Shown here piece by piece: positions 1-11,852 of a stretch of 43,793 nucleotides of DNA (within the stretch, counting starts at the first letter, position 1; every line of letters starts with the position of its first letter). The DNA comes from Tubiluchus corallicola. Its lineage: Eukaryota; Priapulida; Priapulimorpha; Priapulimorphida; Tubiluchidae. The position numbers and the translations under genes are program-made. A model generated the notes under the pieces. The model did not search any database, was not told where the DNA came from, and worked only from the letters and a program-made list of their open reading frames with translations. Location of the stretch: positions 1-43,793 of the forward strand of contig JAQGDQ010000356.1 of NCBI GenBank assembly GCA_030141605.1, read 5' to 3'.

Positions 1-266
1 AAACATTTGTATGATATTTTCCTAGAAATTTGTAAAGCAAAAGCCTGATTTGCATGATATTTTCCTGCAAATTCCTACAGGAAAAACCAGATTTGTATAA
101 CTTTCTGTAAATTCTTGTAAATCTAATGAAAAGACATTTCTTAGTGTACGTGTCTCTTGATTAATGTGAATTAGTCAGCACATTTTACTTTGTTCAGTTG
201 GATACTAAATGTTGCAAATTAAGCAAAATCTTTAGTTTCAAACTACCCCTACATTTGCAGTGTGAA
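1..266. other. Upstream intron, left edge
   Basis: AT-rich intron 5' of exon 1. Positions 6-105 hold about two imperfect copies of a unit of roughly 47 bp (the motif TGATATTTTCCT recurs at about 12 and 53). Nothing coding is visible. Confidence 0.5.
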
Positions 267-636
267 TAAGTCTTTTTACAGTTACGGTAGGTCAAAGGTT
301 AACTGTACCACAGCAACACATCTTAACTACAACCGTCACATGATGTGGGTAAAGTAAAGCCCTCTGCCAGCTCAGTTCATCAATTTCAGTTGTTTCGCAT
401 GGATTTTACTTAATTATGCATCAGTCTGTACATAGAGTGATTTACTAGCAGGATCTTGCTTAGGAACAAGAAAAAATGAACTAGGTAAGGTTCTAGCTAG
501 TTGTTAAAACTGTTACTATTACAATAGCATGGGTACATAGCATGCGAGGCATTTGGTAGGCAAAAGCTTTGTCTGGTACACTTGACCTTTGACCTTTTCA
601 CAATCATATACAATCGCTGGAACTGTGGAAAGGCTT
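267..636 (+). mobile_element. MITE-like element, family F1, copy A
   Basis: A non-coding element of about 370 bp, related over most of its length to copies B-E (B, D and E lie in the opposite orientation). Its ends are imperfect inverted repeats: AGGTCAAAGGTTA at 289-301 faces TGACCTTTGACCT at 583-595. Internal landmarks shared by the copies are the AATTATGCAT-AGTCTGT segment, GTGATTTACTAGCAGGATCTT (here around 439) and AGGTTCTAGCTAG. No transposase is encoded, so it would be non-autonomous. The 583-595 site is a perfect DR1 (AGGTCA-A-AGGTCA) on the minus strand. Confidence 0.7.
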
Positions 637-1299
637 ACTGTTGATGAACTTAAGGCAAAATTTGTTCTAATATGGCTGGCCACATTACTAACAGTTTACT
701 GAATTCAAATGAAATTAGAGGCTTGTCAAAGCAATGCATCATTTACACCACCTTAGTAGTGATCAACATGTTTGCTTACTTATTCTGCTAACAAATAACC
801 GAGTGGTCGTGGCGTGTGCTTATCGAATGAAGTCTAGCTGCACCGAGATTGGTCTGTAAGTGGATGTACGACTAGCCGACTCTCTTGGCTGGTTTACCTT
901 GAGAGAATGTATGTGAATTGAAATGTGGCAAAGACATCTCTGCTGATTCAGTGCCTTTCTTGATAACACACTAGGTACTAGTTCTGCCACAACCATCTAC
1001 ATTAAACGACACTGCTGTTTGAATGCATGGGTGCCAGACTGTGTAGAAAATTGCTTTTAAAATGTCATACGTACAACCGTATTGGGTGAAACTTTCTTTA
1101 AATTTATCAACTAGCATAAACATTATTCCTGGAGTCATAGTGATGGTCTATTAGTCATCTTTAACAGCAAAATCAAATGGTTTATTAATTCTTCTGAATA
1201 TATAACTTAGCTTTTGATTTGCTGTTCGCATTTAAAGGAAAACAACTAAGAATTTTAAAGTACATGCCAAAAAGCTTTCTATACAAAATTACCGTTTAT
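637..1299. other. Upstream intron; degenerate dispersed repeat at about 790-1010
   Basis: No exon is recognised. Around 790-1010 the sequence resembles parts of 7300-7560 and 14320-14520 (shared core near TCTGCTGGTTCAGTG and GCCACAACCAT), suggesting an old dispersed repeat. The rest is unremarkable AT-rich intron. Confidence 0.4.
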
Positions 1300-1919
1300 A
1301 CTTATGTACAAGTCGAATTCTTGAGAGACGATTTTAAGGTGAAATTTTTGGGGTCGACTTATTCTTAAGACATGTTTTTGGGAGATGTTGCTAAAGAGTC
1401 GTCTACAATACGAATATGTAAAGAAATAATCTTTCATTATATGCTGGACTGAATGAACACTCATACTGTGGTGCTTCACATCGGAGAATGTTCGCATCTT
1501 GACATTACTTCACAAAATTAACAAATATTACTGTAATTTATTTTAATGTATGTGAAATTAAGTTAAAATTTATATATTACCGGTAAATAAACTGGTGCGG
1601 AGCACTCGATCAGAACAATGGAAATCACAAATGTTGTGCAGGTGCTGCCACCTGTCGGCTTTCATGGGAAGTTTTACACTGGCCTTGTATATGCGTGTTT
1701 TATTGGCAAAATATCAATTACCAGCATACACGCGTATATAAAACACAACTACGCAGAGGTATTAATTTTAGTAAATTATTTTTTTCTTCAAATGGGAAGG
1801 TGATGAATGACATCATTTACTCTGGAAGACCTTAATATTTTAGGGTCGACTTGTGCACAGGTAATATATAAAATGATGCAATTTTTGGTCTTAAAATGCA
1901 CATCGACTTGTACATAAGT
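1300..1919. mobile_element. Foldback/MITE-like element with 17-bp terminal inverted repeats
   Basis: Positions 1300-1316 (ACTTATGTACAAGTCGA) and 1903-1919 (its exact reverse complement) bound about 620 bp. Just inside each end is a GGGTCGACTT motif (about 1350 and 1841). No transposase frame is present; the short frame at 1618-1803 has no recognised similarity. The repeat style resembles non-autonomous DNA transposons of the Tc1/mariner-pogo kind, but the superfamily is an inference. Confidence 0.55.
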
Positions 1920-2397
1920 ATGTACAGTATATTATTTAACATTATGTTTGACAGACTTGTGTAATTTAAAAAGAAAATTCTTTATAATCTAAAATTTTCT
2001 TACCACGTGATAAAATGTCACAGCTTCGCCATCCCAGTGTGCTCCACTGATTCACGAAAGACAAACACTTTCATCTTGTTGACAATGTAAAGTAATTTAT
2101 ACTGTGCGCTGCGAATGTTCTGATTATTTTTTCGGACTTTATTCAATAAAATTTGTTTCAAACGACTTACCATTAAATGATCGCGCCTAACCGCGTCATC
2201 GCTGGAGTTTAAAGTTTTGTGCAGCGTTACTGTTAACGCAAGCTCTGTATGCAATGAAGCAGTATGCAGTAGGTGATACAAAATTTCAAAACAGATTTTT
2301 TAACTTTATTTACGAACAAGGTTTTCTCGTGCTTTCATTCTTGCTTGCTTTGTTTTCAGTTGTTCTTAATTTCTCAATTGCATTAATTTATTAACAG
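1920..2397. other. Upstream intron, 3' part
   Basis: AT-rich intron that ends in the acceptor TTATTAACAG before exon 1. I see no gene or repeat here. Confidence 0.5.
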
Positions 2398-2518
2398 GCA
2401 CTGAGATTGCTAGTTGAGTATCAGACGGAGGCTGATATCTTGTTGCCGCCTCGTCTTGCAGGACACAAGCTTCCGGAAGAGGTGCTGGCTCATTTTGAAA
2501 GCGTTCAGAATGCAGACG
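2398..2518 (+). CDS. HYDIN: HYDIN-like exon 1 of window (linker before the P-loop module)
   Basis: Residues 1-40 of the window chain. The acceptor is TTAACAG and the donor is G|GTAAAT; the exon leaves in phase 1. It encodes [13 protein letters not shown] followed by [20 protein letters not shown], an acidic linker-like segment. The frame is open across the exon and the phase fits exon 2. The exact human counterpart is uncertain because this part of HYDIN is poorly conserved. Confidence 0.8.
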
Positions 2519-5500
2519 GTAAATTTGCAACGAGTACAATGATTAAAATCTGTATTAAAAATCATCCGTTTATTATAGCTTTGATACAGTTTGATCTGCT
2601 TTGTCTGTAAAAATACTATAATTTTTATTTAAAATCTGCAACAATCTTGTCTAAAAGTATTTTATATTTTTTACCTGCATGAATGGTTTTAAACAGGGCG
2701 TATCAAGACTTTAAGACTCCCTAGACTGTTAGTTTTTCCCGCCCATTTCTGTTGTGATGTTGTTGTAATGTTTTGGTGCATAAATTTACTTTTGGTGCAT
2801 TAAAAACACTATTAGCGTAGTTTCTACATCGTCACTATTAATTACATGTATTTGCATAGCGCTTATATTCAAGTAGACGGCTCAACTGCTTATTGTGTAA
2901 TGCCCTGCACCTGTTCGTTATGTGGCACTTATATAGCAACTGAGTGCAGTAACTGTCTGCTGTGTGTTATAAAAAGTGCCCTTTACATGAATATGAAAGG
3001 CGCCCTGGGCTATAGCTTTGTTAGGCTATTGGTTAACAGTATTTAATACGTCCCTGGTTTTAAACCTGTGTCAAAGGTATTAGTTCTTAAAGTTTACACC
3101 AGTATAGTAGGTTATGAGTTTACTTTGCTTAGGCTTTAAATCAAAATACCAACCCTCTAATGACATTTTAATTTGCAGTTAAAAATATTTAAATCACCAC
3201 CCAATATACATGCATAAAATGTCTTAATTGACATCAATCAAGAAATAACAACTTAAAAGTGATTACTTAAAAGGCTAATACAGCAGGTGCCGCGTATTAG
3301 ACTCACGGTAATGTAGAATCAATCGCTTAATTGTCTCAAAAACGTCTAGTACAAGCTACACACTTGTCGTTACACGCTGCTTGCACTGATGTAGTGATGT
3401 AAACAAAGTGACGGCAAGCCAACTAGTGGTCAGCTTGCAATTTGACGAATTGTGTCCGTAATACAGGGAACTTTTAACAGTCCAGAACTTGATCAGTTAC
3501 CCGTAAAAGCGAAATACGAGTGTAATTATTTTGCTACCTTGTCGTGATTAATTTCATGTTATTATACTACTATCAATAACTGTTTTTTATGACATAATAG
3601 ATAACGAGATTCATTAGAAAGCAAAAAATTGTATTAGTAAGCTTTGTTGTTTAACAATGTGGATTGTTTTTAGTTGATAATAGTAACTGTTGCTGTAAAA
3701 AGTTTGTTTAGGCACCAGGAGGGATGTGTTGCCCCGGTAACCGGATGACTCAGTTTTTGTTCCAAATGGGTGCATCCAAGTGTGAAGTTATCGCGGCTTT
3801 AGATTGCTTTAGCACAGTTTTATTGCAGAAACTTTCTAACATTTTTTTATGAAAAATTCAAATAAACTTAGTTTCCCGAAAGCTTGGCTTTTCCTTTAAA
3901 CACTCAATTCATATTTCTATAAGAATTTGCTTTTATCACAACTAAGATTGAGTCACGCTATCTTTTACAGCTGACACAAACTCATCACATGAGGTGAAAT
4001 CTTCCAATGAAAATGGTACATCTCAAGCTTCAGGTTTTTCTCATTAATATTTATATGTTCGTGTAACTGTGACATTTGTTGTTAAGTTCACCATGTTTTT
4101 TAAGCTTTTTATGAGAAGCATTTCTGAATGTAAAACTTTTTATAGCTTTCACTTTTTATGTTTATCCCAAAGATACATCATTGCAAATGTTGTTTATTTA
4201 TTATCCTGTTTGTTTGTAAAATCTGTTTTTGTTTTTCTACTGATTAAGTAATTTTGTCTGTAAGAACTGGCACAGAAAGCTTAACTGTAACTGTTTTGTT
4301 CAGTGGGTGAAGTTCAGTTGACACCTCTTCAGCATGCAATAAGTAGTACACAAAGATTAACTGTAACTGTTTTGTCCAGTGGGTGAAGTTCAGTTGACAC
4401 CTCTTGAGCAAGCAATAAGTATTACACAAAGCTTAACTGTAACTGTTTTGTTCGGTGGGTGAAGTTCAGTTGACACCTCTTGAGCAAGCAATAAGTAGTA
4501 CACAAAGCTTAACTGTAACTGTTTTGTTCAGTGGGTGAAGTTCAGTTGACACCTCTTCAGCAAGCAATAAGTATTACACAAAGCTTAACTGTAACTGTTT
4601 TGTTCAGTGGGTGAAGTTCAATTGACACCGCTTCAGCAAGTAATAAGTATTACACAAAGATTAACTGTAACTGTTTTCTTCGGTGGGTGAAGTTCAGTTG
4701 ACACTTCTTGAGCAAGCAATAAGTAGTACACAAAGATTAACTGTAACTGTTTTGTTCAGTGGGTGAAGTTCAGTTGACACCTCTTCAGCATGCAATAAGT
4801 AGTACACAAAGCTTAACTGTAACTGTTTTGTTCGGTGGGTGAAGTTCAGTTGACACCTCTTCAGCAAGCAATAAGTATTACACAAAGCTTAACTGTAACT
4901 GTTTTGTTCAGTGGGTGAAGTTCAGTTGACACCTCTTCAGCAAGCAATAAGTAGTACACAAAGCAACTGAACTTTTTGTCATTGAAGTCGTTGACACCCT
5001 TCAGCAAGCAATAAGTAGTACAAAAGCTTAACTGTAACTGTTTTGTTCAGTGGGTGAAGTTCAGTTGACACCTCTTCAGCAAGCAATAAGTATTACACAA
5101 AGCTTAACTGTAACTGTTTTGTTCGGTGGGTGAAGTTCAGTTGACACCTCTTCAGTATGCAATAAGTATTACACAAAGCTTAACTGTAACTGTTTTGTTC
5201 GGTGGGTGAAGTTCAGTTGACACCTCTTCAGTATGCAATAAGTATTACACAAAGCTTAACTGTAACTGTTTTGTTCGGTGGGTGAAGTTCAGTTGACACC
5301 TCTTCAGCATGCAATAAGTATTACACAAAGCTTAACTGTAACTGTTTTGTTCGGTGGGTGAAGTTCAGTTGACACCTCTTCAGCAAGCAATAAGTAGTAC
5401 ACAAAGCTTAACTGTAACTGTTTTCTTCGGTGGGTGAAGTTCAGTTGACACCTCTTCAGCAAGCAATAAGTATTACACAAAGCTTAACTGTAACTGTTTT

Positions 5501-8500
5501 GTTCGGTGGGTGAAGTTCAGTTGACACCTCTTGAGCAAGCAATAAGTATTACACAAAGCTTAACTGTAACTGTTTTGTTCGGTGGGTGAAGTTCAGTTGA
5601 CACCTCTTCAGCAAGCAATAAGTATTACACAAAGTTTAACTGTAACTGTTTTGTTCAGTGGGTGAAGTTCAGTTGACACCTCTTCAGCATGCAATAAGTA
5701 GTACACAAAGCTTAACTGTAACTGTTTTGTTCGGTGGGTGAAGTTCAGTTGACACCTCTTCAGCAAGCAATAAGTATTACACAAAGCTTAACTGTAACTG
5801 TTTTGTTCAGTGGGTGAAGTTCAGTTGACACCTCTTCAGCAAGCAATAAGTATTACACAAAGCTTAACTGTAACTGTTTTGTTCAGTGGGTGAAGTTCAG
5901 TTGACACCTCTTCAGCAAGCAATAAGTATTACACAAAGCTTAACTGTAACTGTTTTCTTCGGTGGGTGAAGTTCAGTTGACACCTCTTCAGCAAGCAATA
6001 AGTAGTACACAAAACTTAACTGTAACTGTTTTGTTCAGTGGGTGAAGTTCAGTTGACACCTCTTCAGCAAGCAATAAGTAGTACACAAAGATTAACTGTA
6101 GCTGTTTTGTTCAGTGGGTGAAGTTCAGTTGACACCTCTTGAGCAAGCAATAAGTAGTACACAAAGATTAACTGTAACTGTTTTGTTCGGTGGGTGAAGT
6201 TCAGTTGACACCTCTTGAGCAAGCAATAAGTAGTACACAAAGATTAACTGTAACTGTTTTGTTCAGTGGGTGAAGTTCAGTTGACACCTCTTCAGCAAGC
6301 AATAAGTATTACACAAAGATTAACTGTAACCGTTTTGTTCAGTGGGTGAAGTTCAGTTGACAGCCCTTCAGCAAGCAATAAGTAGTACACAAAGATTAAC
6401 TGTAACTGTTTTGTTCAGTGGGTGAAGTTCAGTTGACAGCCCTTCAGCAAGCAATAAGTATTACACAAAGATTAACTGTAACTGTTTTGTCCAGTGGGTG
6501 AAGTTCAGTTGACACCCCTTCAGCATGCAATAAGTAGTACACAAAGATTAACTGTAACTGTTTTGTCCAGTGGGTGAAGTTCAGTTGACACCTCTTGAGC
6601 AAGCAATAAGTAGTACACAAAGATTAACTGTAACTGTTTTGTTCAGTGGGTGAAGTTCAGTTGACACCTCTTCAACAAGCAATAAGTAAGCACCATGGTG
6701 AAGATTTGTCTCCAGAGGGCTTGGCTGCTAAGAATCGACAAGGTATTGCTATTCTAGTTCACGGAGGACCAATTTCAGGTTCGTACAATTAATCTATTTG
6801 CATGAAATAATTTGTTATTTTGTAGGATGTTTTATACTGACAGAAAATGTCTCATTCAAACTTTACATCTTTTCAATTATCTTGCTGGCGTTGTTTGTTT
6901 GCTAAATTTTCTCCCACTAAGAGTTTTGTCAAATTAAAAAGATTTAACGTAGAGGTAGTTAAACACTCGAAAGTATTTGATCAGGAGTACTCAGCTACTT
7001 CTGAATATTTGACTGCAAATACTCATGTACTCATTAATATCTCAACATAACTACTCAAGTATTGATGAATATTAAATCATTCTAGAGCATTCGTCAGTAT
7101 TTGATCATAAGTACTCATGCACCAATTAATATTTGATCATACTTGAGTATTCATGAGTATTTGATCATAACTACTTGAGTAGTGGTGAATATTTGAGAAC
7201 ACTCGAGTACGCATGAGTATTTGATCCCTGTACTCAAGTACTGATGAACGTTTCAATGCTCAAGTGCTTGTGAACATTTTGTCATGAAATTTGGCAGTCA
7301 TGCCACCTGTAGAAAACAATGTGGAAAGAGTAGTCAAATGGTCACGGCATGTGCTGAATGAGCAATGTTAAGCAATGACAAGTACAGGTAGTGAACGTGA
7401 CCTTCAGGTTCAGCGTTAGCTGAGGATGACCATGCTAATTTGTAGAGAGAGGATGTGTTTATATTTGAAGATAGTTAAGACACCTCTGCTGGTTCAGTGT
7501 CTCATCTTAGAAGACTGTTTTTAGTAAAAACTCAGGTTGCCATCTTGGCACAGTCACCCATCCTGTTACCGAATGCTAGATGCTTGCTAAAAAGTGCATA
7601 AGAAAGACAGTTCTGTCGTTCGTTTTTATGAAGTGTTTCCTTGGTCATGTTAAGTTTATTTTAGTCTTTTAAACTTTCAGGGAAGACCACATGTGCACAG
7701 GAATTATCCACACTTTACAGCGTGCCATGTCTTACAGTTGATAACATTGTTCTAGAAGCCATGTCAAGCCGTTCAACACCTGCTGGTTCGTTACTCAACA
7801 TTATTTTCATTCTGCGTGACAAAAACGTTTTTTGAGTCAAGAAAAAGTTTAATTATGATGTAGATGTTGTTTTGCTTGTACAAACTGCAGTGAAACAGAC
7901 TTGAAACAGTATATTGTGGACAGTGAATTAAAAATAAGATTGAGTCTAATCAATCGTCCGGTTTTTCTTTATGATTAGACATTCAAGTTAACATTTTTCC
8001 AGGTTTATGTGCGTACATGCTATGTGTTGAAACAGCTCATTTGTTTTCCAGGTTTACGTGCGTATATGTAATGTGTCGAAGCAGCTCACTTGTTTTCCAG
8101 GCTTACATGTGTACATGTTATGTGTTGAAGCAGTTCACTTGTTTTCCAGGCTTACGTGCGTACATGTTATGTGTTGAAGCAGTTAACTTGTTTTCCAGGC
8201 TTACGTGCGTACATATTATGTGTCGAAGCAGCTCACTTGTTTTATAGGTTTACATGCGTACATGTTATGTGTTGAAGCAGTTCACTTGTTTTCCAGGTTT
8301 ACGTGAGTACATGTTATGTGTTGAAGCAGATAATTTGTTTTCCAGGCTTACGTGCATACATGTTATGTGTTGAAGCAGCTAACTTGTTTTCTAGGTTTAC
8401 ATGCGTACATGTTATGTGTTGAAACAGCTCACTTGTTTTACAGGTTTACGTGAGTACATGTTATGTGTTGAAGCAGCTAATTTGTTTTCCAGGTTTACGT

Positions 8501-11500
8501 GCGTACATGTTATGTGTTGAAGCAGCTCATTTGTTTTCCAGGTTTACGTGCGTACATGTTATGTGTTGAAGCAGGTAATTTGTTTTACAGGTTTACGTGC
8601 GTACATGTTATGTGTTGAAGCAGCTCATTTGTTTTACAGGTTTACGTGAGTACATGTTATGTGTTGAAGCAGCTCATTTGTTTTACAGGTTTACGTGCGT
8701 ACATGTTATGTGTTGAAGCAGCTCACTTGTTTTACAGGTTTACGTGAGTACATGTTATGTGTTGAAGCAGGTAATTTGTTTTCTAGGTTTACATGCGTAC
8801 ATGTTATGTGTTGAAGCAGGTAATTTGTTTTACAGGTTTACGTGAGTACATGTTATGTGTTGAAGCAGGTAATTTGTTTTCCAGGCTTACGTGCATACAT
8901 GTTATGTGTTGAAGCAGCTAACTTGTTTTCTAGATTTACATGCGTACATGTTATGTGTTGAAACAGCTCACTTGTTTTACAGGTTTACGTGAGTACATGT
9001 TATGTGTTGAAGCAGCTAATTTGTTTTCCAGGTTTACGTGCATACATGTTATGTGTTGAAGCAGCTCACTTGTTTTACAGGTTTACGTGAGTACATGTTA
9101 TGTGTTGAAGCAGGTAATTTGTTTTACAGGTTTACGTGCGTACATGTTATGTGTTGAAGCAGCTCATTTGTTTTACAGGTTTACGTGAGTACATGTTATG
9201 TGTTGAAGCAGGTAATTTGTTTTACAGGTTTACGTGCGTACATGTTATGTGTTGAAGCAGGTAATTTGTTTTACAGGTTTACGTGCGTACATGTTATGCG
9301 TTGAAACAGCTTATTTGTTTTACAGGTTTACGTGAGTACATGTTATGTGTTGAAGCAGCTCATTTGTTTTGCAGGTTTACGTGCGTACGTGTTATGTGCT
9401 GAAGAGGCTAACTTGTTTTCCAGGTTTATGTGCCTACATGTTATGTGTTGAAGCTGCTAACTTGTTTTACAGGTTTACGTGCGTACATGTTATGTGTTGA
9501 AGCAGCTAATTTGTTTTACAGGTTTACGTGCGTACATGTTATGCGTTGAAGCAGCTACTACTATCAAAGGAGTTGAGAACTTTATGAAGGCAGCTGATAC
9601 CCATGATTCAGTTGAGTTGAAGCAAACTTTTCCACCAGGTTCGTCATGTTTATTCCTAAGAACAAATGTTTTGTTGATTTGCATTGGAAAACTTTGTTTC
9701 TAGTATTTCTAGTTTTGCAATAAGGTACTTTAAAGGCTAAACAGAGCAAAAATGTTAGAGCATTGAATCTTTGAATGTATAGAAATTATCACTGTAAATT
9801 TAAGATTAAATACAGAAGTGTTGATGCTTACCGAAGAAGCTTGGATATTTCATATTTTGGTCTTTTTACCATTCATCATGGTATTTAAACCTATTTATTC
9901 ATCCAGTTAGCCCAACACAGCAAAATACAATTTATACAAGCACAAATTAACAATGCATTACAGTGCCATGAGCGTAGCAGAAGAAATTTACTTATAAGCT
10001 AAGCTCAACATGGATAAGACTTTATTAATGACGTAAACAACAAAAATATGTTAAACAGAGCAAAGAAAACCATATTGATGATGATGACATTGTTGTGTAT
10101 AAAACTTTAACCTTGGCATTAAATGTTTGTATTGCGTTATTGTGGTCAACCAGGGAAAAGTCTTTCACTAGCACCAACCAAGTTAGATACAAGAACATTT
10201 TGTTCCCAGGGATTCGTGGAATTAATGCTGAAAGAAAGGACATTGGAAACGTACAAGTTTTGCTCACTACATGCACTAGTTGTCGTAGTTATAATTGGAG
10301 ATGATACTATAATAAGTATTAGGAACCATTTATTCTCCCAGAATCATTAGTCCGACTGTACACTGCATCTGCAGCACTTATGACTTGTGATATGCAGACC
10401 TGTTTGAATTCAACTGGTTCAGTGAGAGAAAGTCGATACTATAATAAGTATTAGGAACCATTTATTCTCCCAGAATCGTTAGTCCGACTGTACACTGCTT
10501 CTGCAACACTTACTTGCAGGTAATTCTATAAAACATCAGTAATATAACCACCAAATTACACTGATAATGACACTGAAAATGGTGAATGTGTCACGATCGT
10601 TTGTTATGAACACCATTTCTTTCATAAGTGATAAAACGCGCAAAGTTAAGGATAGTGGTGGCGTGATAGGGCTCGACCAACCGAAAAATTTGGCAGAATT
10701 CCGGACTCTCACTATGACTTCACAAAAACCTATCTCAGTTCTTATATACGGGGAAACTAAGTCATAGATTATCGCTGATAAATTGGCCTTGTTCAGAACT
10801 ACAGTAGTTCAGATGTACAAGAGATTGTCCACGGTAAACTCAGTGAGATACTTATGAATACAGCCAATGTTTCGCAATCGGTAATAAAGGCTTACTCTAT
10901 TAATCTTATCGACCGATTCCAATAAAACATTTGATAACTTTCAGGTTTCAAACCCAAATTGTCACGACGGTTGTCACGCACATCGCGTCAGTCCAGTGCA
11001 AGCAGTCTTACTGCGTCAACTAAAAGAGTGTCTACGGCCGTGGGTCACGACGAGCTAACTAGTCCCGGACCGCTACAAGTAAGACCTAAGCGAACTGGTG
11101 GAACTTCACATGCTTCGGTGAGAATGCGCACTAACACATGTGTTTGGTACTGCATGTTTTTGGCATAGGTTTAAATTCACCATAATAAGTCTTCGCGGTT
11201 CCAGTGATTGATGAATAGCGGCTCTGACACTTACTAACGGAAGAACTGACATCTTGATAACGAAAACATTAATATTCTTACTAGCAAAGGCCCCGCAAAA
11301 TATTTTGCTTATAAATCCACTTATAATCAACAGTGTACGAACATTCTACCTAGTGTTCCTTTATTTACGTAACTCAAAGCCAGCAGCTTTAGTGAATTAA
11401 AGTTATAAGATTATGGACAGAGTATGATGGATGAAGTCAGAATAGTGGCTTTGCGGCAGAACATTGGCTTTCCAAGCGGAAATCGTGTGAAATGGAACCT

Positions 11501-11803
11501 CCAATCAACTTATCACAATCAAATCAGAAATAAGAGGTATAAGTTTTGCAAAAAACGGCCGAAAAATGGCCATTTTTGGAGGTTTTTCGCCCCCTTCCCC
11601 GTTCTTCCCGGTGTGCCCGATTCGAAAAATAAACCCCTAATGGCACGACACTAGATCGAGACCTTTCGTTTGATGTATAGATCGCCGCAAATGGTGCCCT
11701 CGCCGAAGCTGTAGCCTCGAATCTTATATATATAATATACCAGCGAAATTCATATATACGATATATATGTATATATATATATATATATATATACATATAT
11801 ATC

Positions 11804-11852
<49 letters not shown>

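Noticed and set aside
4255-6690. CRISPR array
   Set aside because: Repeats are contiguous head-to-tail without unique spacers, and the context is a eukaryotic intron. The same holds for all other arrays here.
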